Shown: positions 63,545-64,000 of the stretch, in pieces
Numbering within the stretch: position 1 is the stretch's first letter
Layout: every line of letters begins with the position of its first letter
NCBI RefSeq assembly: GCF_001654835.1
Contig: NZ_LXEP01000003.1
Span: 62,001 to 126,000, forward strand
Direction: 5' to 3'
Length of the DNA stretch: 64,000 bases
Origin: Buttiauxella gaviniae ATCC 51604
GTDB lineage: Bacteria; Pseudomonadota; Gammaproteobacteria; Enterobacterales; Enterobacteriaceae
Notes under the pieces: generated by a model
Databases searched by the model: none
Seen by the model: only the letters and a program-made list of their open reading frames with translations
What the model was told of the DNA's origin: nothing
Program-made: the position numbers and the translations under genes

Positions 63545-64000
63545 TTAACCACTCGAATCACCAACCATAATTGATGTAATGCAGCCATTATCCTGCTCTT
63601 TTATTTCCCGCCGACATAAAAAATAACTCTTCAGAGTTTGTTCAGCACTGTGGTTGATGTAAACATATTTTGCTGGGGTGCCGTCGGGCATAAGAGTGAT
63701 AACACGTTGGTTGATATCATGCGCCGAGGAGTCCGGGTTTTGCACATAGATTGCTGTGTCCTGTGCCTGATGGGAAAAATGCCAGCCAGATTGCATTGCC
63801 GGTAACGGGACTGGGCCACTCTGATTCCGATAAATTAGCGCCAATAATAAAAGATTAAGTAACAGTAATGGCAGCCATACTGTTAACCAGCGGGCAGGTA
63901 AACGCGCCACCGGGGCCAGGGAGTGTAAAGTTAACAACTCTGTAGCGGCCGGTAACGTTATTACCTGCCTCAGTTTTTCTTCAGGTTCAATAACCAGTGC
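63545..64000 (-). CDS. Membrane-anchored regulator, partial (C-terminal part)
   Basis: The frame is open through the window edge, so the N-terminal part is cut off. What is seen is a short cytoplasmic linker (ALVIEPEEKLRQVITLPAAT), one membrane helix (LTVWLPLLLLNLLLLALIY) and a periplasmic domain with two Cys residues (FLCRREIKEQDNGCITS). This fits the end of a CadC/ToxR/MarT-type protein with an N-terminal winged-helix DNA-binding domain, and the FidL-like gene next door supports that. It is a plausible activator of the type VI operon. The DNA-binding part is not in the window. Confidence 0.55.
   Translation of the reverse strand, partial: ALVIEPEEKLRQVITLPAATELLTLHSLAPVARLPARWLTVWLPLLLLNLLLLALIYRNQSGPVPLPAMQSGWHFSHQAQDTAIYVQNPDSSAHDINQRVITLMPDGTPAKYVYINHSAEQTLKSYFLCRREIKEQDNGCITSIMVGDSSG

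Noticed and set aside
1-64000. CRISPR array, tRNA, rRNA or integron attC sites
   Set aside because: No regularly spaced repeats, no tRNA-like cloverleaf and no integrase or attC-like sites were recognised by eye.

Overview
This window is a stretch of an enterobacterial (family Enterobacteriaceae) chromosome. The evidence is an intact attenuated trp operon with an E. coli-like TrpR operator, REP sequences, and ompW, ydfZ, blc, ybgA and mdtH/nepI-type relatives. The gene order does not match E. coli or Salmonella. A less common genus (for example the Buttiauxella/Kluyvera neighbourhood) is plausible, but this is a guess from memory, not a measurement.

Layout. (1) 1-6815: trp promoter/operator, leader peptide and attenuator, then trpE, fused trpGD, fused trpCF, trpB, trpA, then paired REP sequences. 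(2) 6910-20338: ompW; a quinone reductase/YciI pair with a divergent LysR gene; a DHA2 efflux pump with a divergent XRE/MmyB regulator and a strong palindrome between them; an MdtH-like MFS gene; a second-type aspartate-semialdehyde dehydrogenase; then accessory genes (AAA-type P-loop protein, three GNATs, GrpB, APH(6)-like kinase) around ydfZ, which has an FNR-like site. (3) 20581-28731: blc, then a BluR/MlrA/LitR-like MerR gene and a tightly overlapping operon (NTF2-like, SDR, FAD oxidoreductase, DUF1365, cyclopropane-fatty-acid-synthase-like methyltransferase, DUF2878, chalcone-isomerase-like, DUF3833, YbgA). The chalcone-isomerase-like gene is broken by an internal deletion. The DUF3833 gene is broken by a 7-bp tandem duplication. 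(4) 28887-32465: LysR, an exported alpha/beta hydrolase with a Cys nucleophile, and a NepI-like efflux pump. (5) 32869-39240, minus strand: a chaperone-usher fimbrial operon of the Yhc/GltF (DUF1120) type, with a decayed third subunit gene. (6) 39473-39952: an IS5/IS903-like transposase relic. (7) 40214-63937, minus strand: a complete type VI secretion locus (tssB, tssC, hcp, tssE, F, G, vgrG, PAAR, tssA, J, K, L, M, clpV, vasL) with a FidL-like gene and a truncated-by-window membrane regulator at its upstream end.

The most interesting part is the AT-rich tail of the type VI locus (40214-43665). Downstream of vasL lie four genes that look like enzymes used by pathogens against eukaryotic cells: a YopJ-type acetyltransferase (C55) with its full H-E-C triad, a YopT-type cysteine protease (C58) with its full C-H-D triad, a C80/caspase-clan-like His-Cys protein, and a possible ADP-ribosyltransferase-fold protein. 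Between them sits a decayed copy of the 3' end of vasL, which suggests that cargo was captured at the vasL 3' end. No immunity gene is recognisable. I infer an anti-eukaryotic cargo cassette possibly served by the type VI machine; secretion route and activity are untested.

How the parts work together: the trp genes make tryptophan from chorismate. The MerR-led operon probably remodels unsaturated membrane lipids under light or oxidative stress and is partly broken. The fimbrial and type VI loci are surface and contact-dependent functions, with the type VI genes probably under the adjacent membrane-bound regulator/FidL pair.
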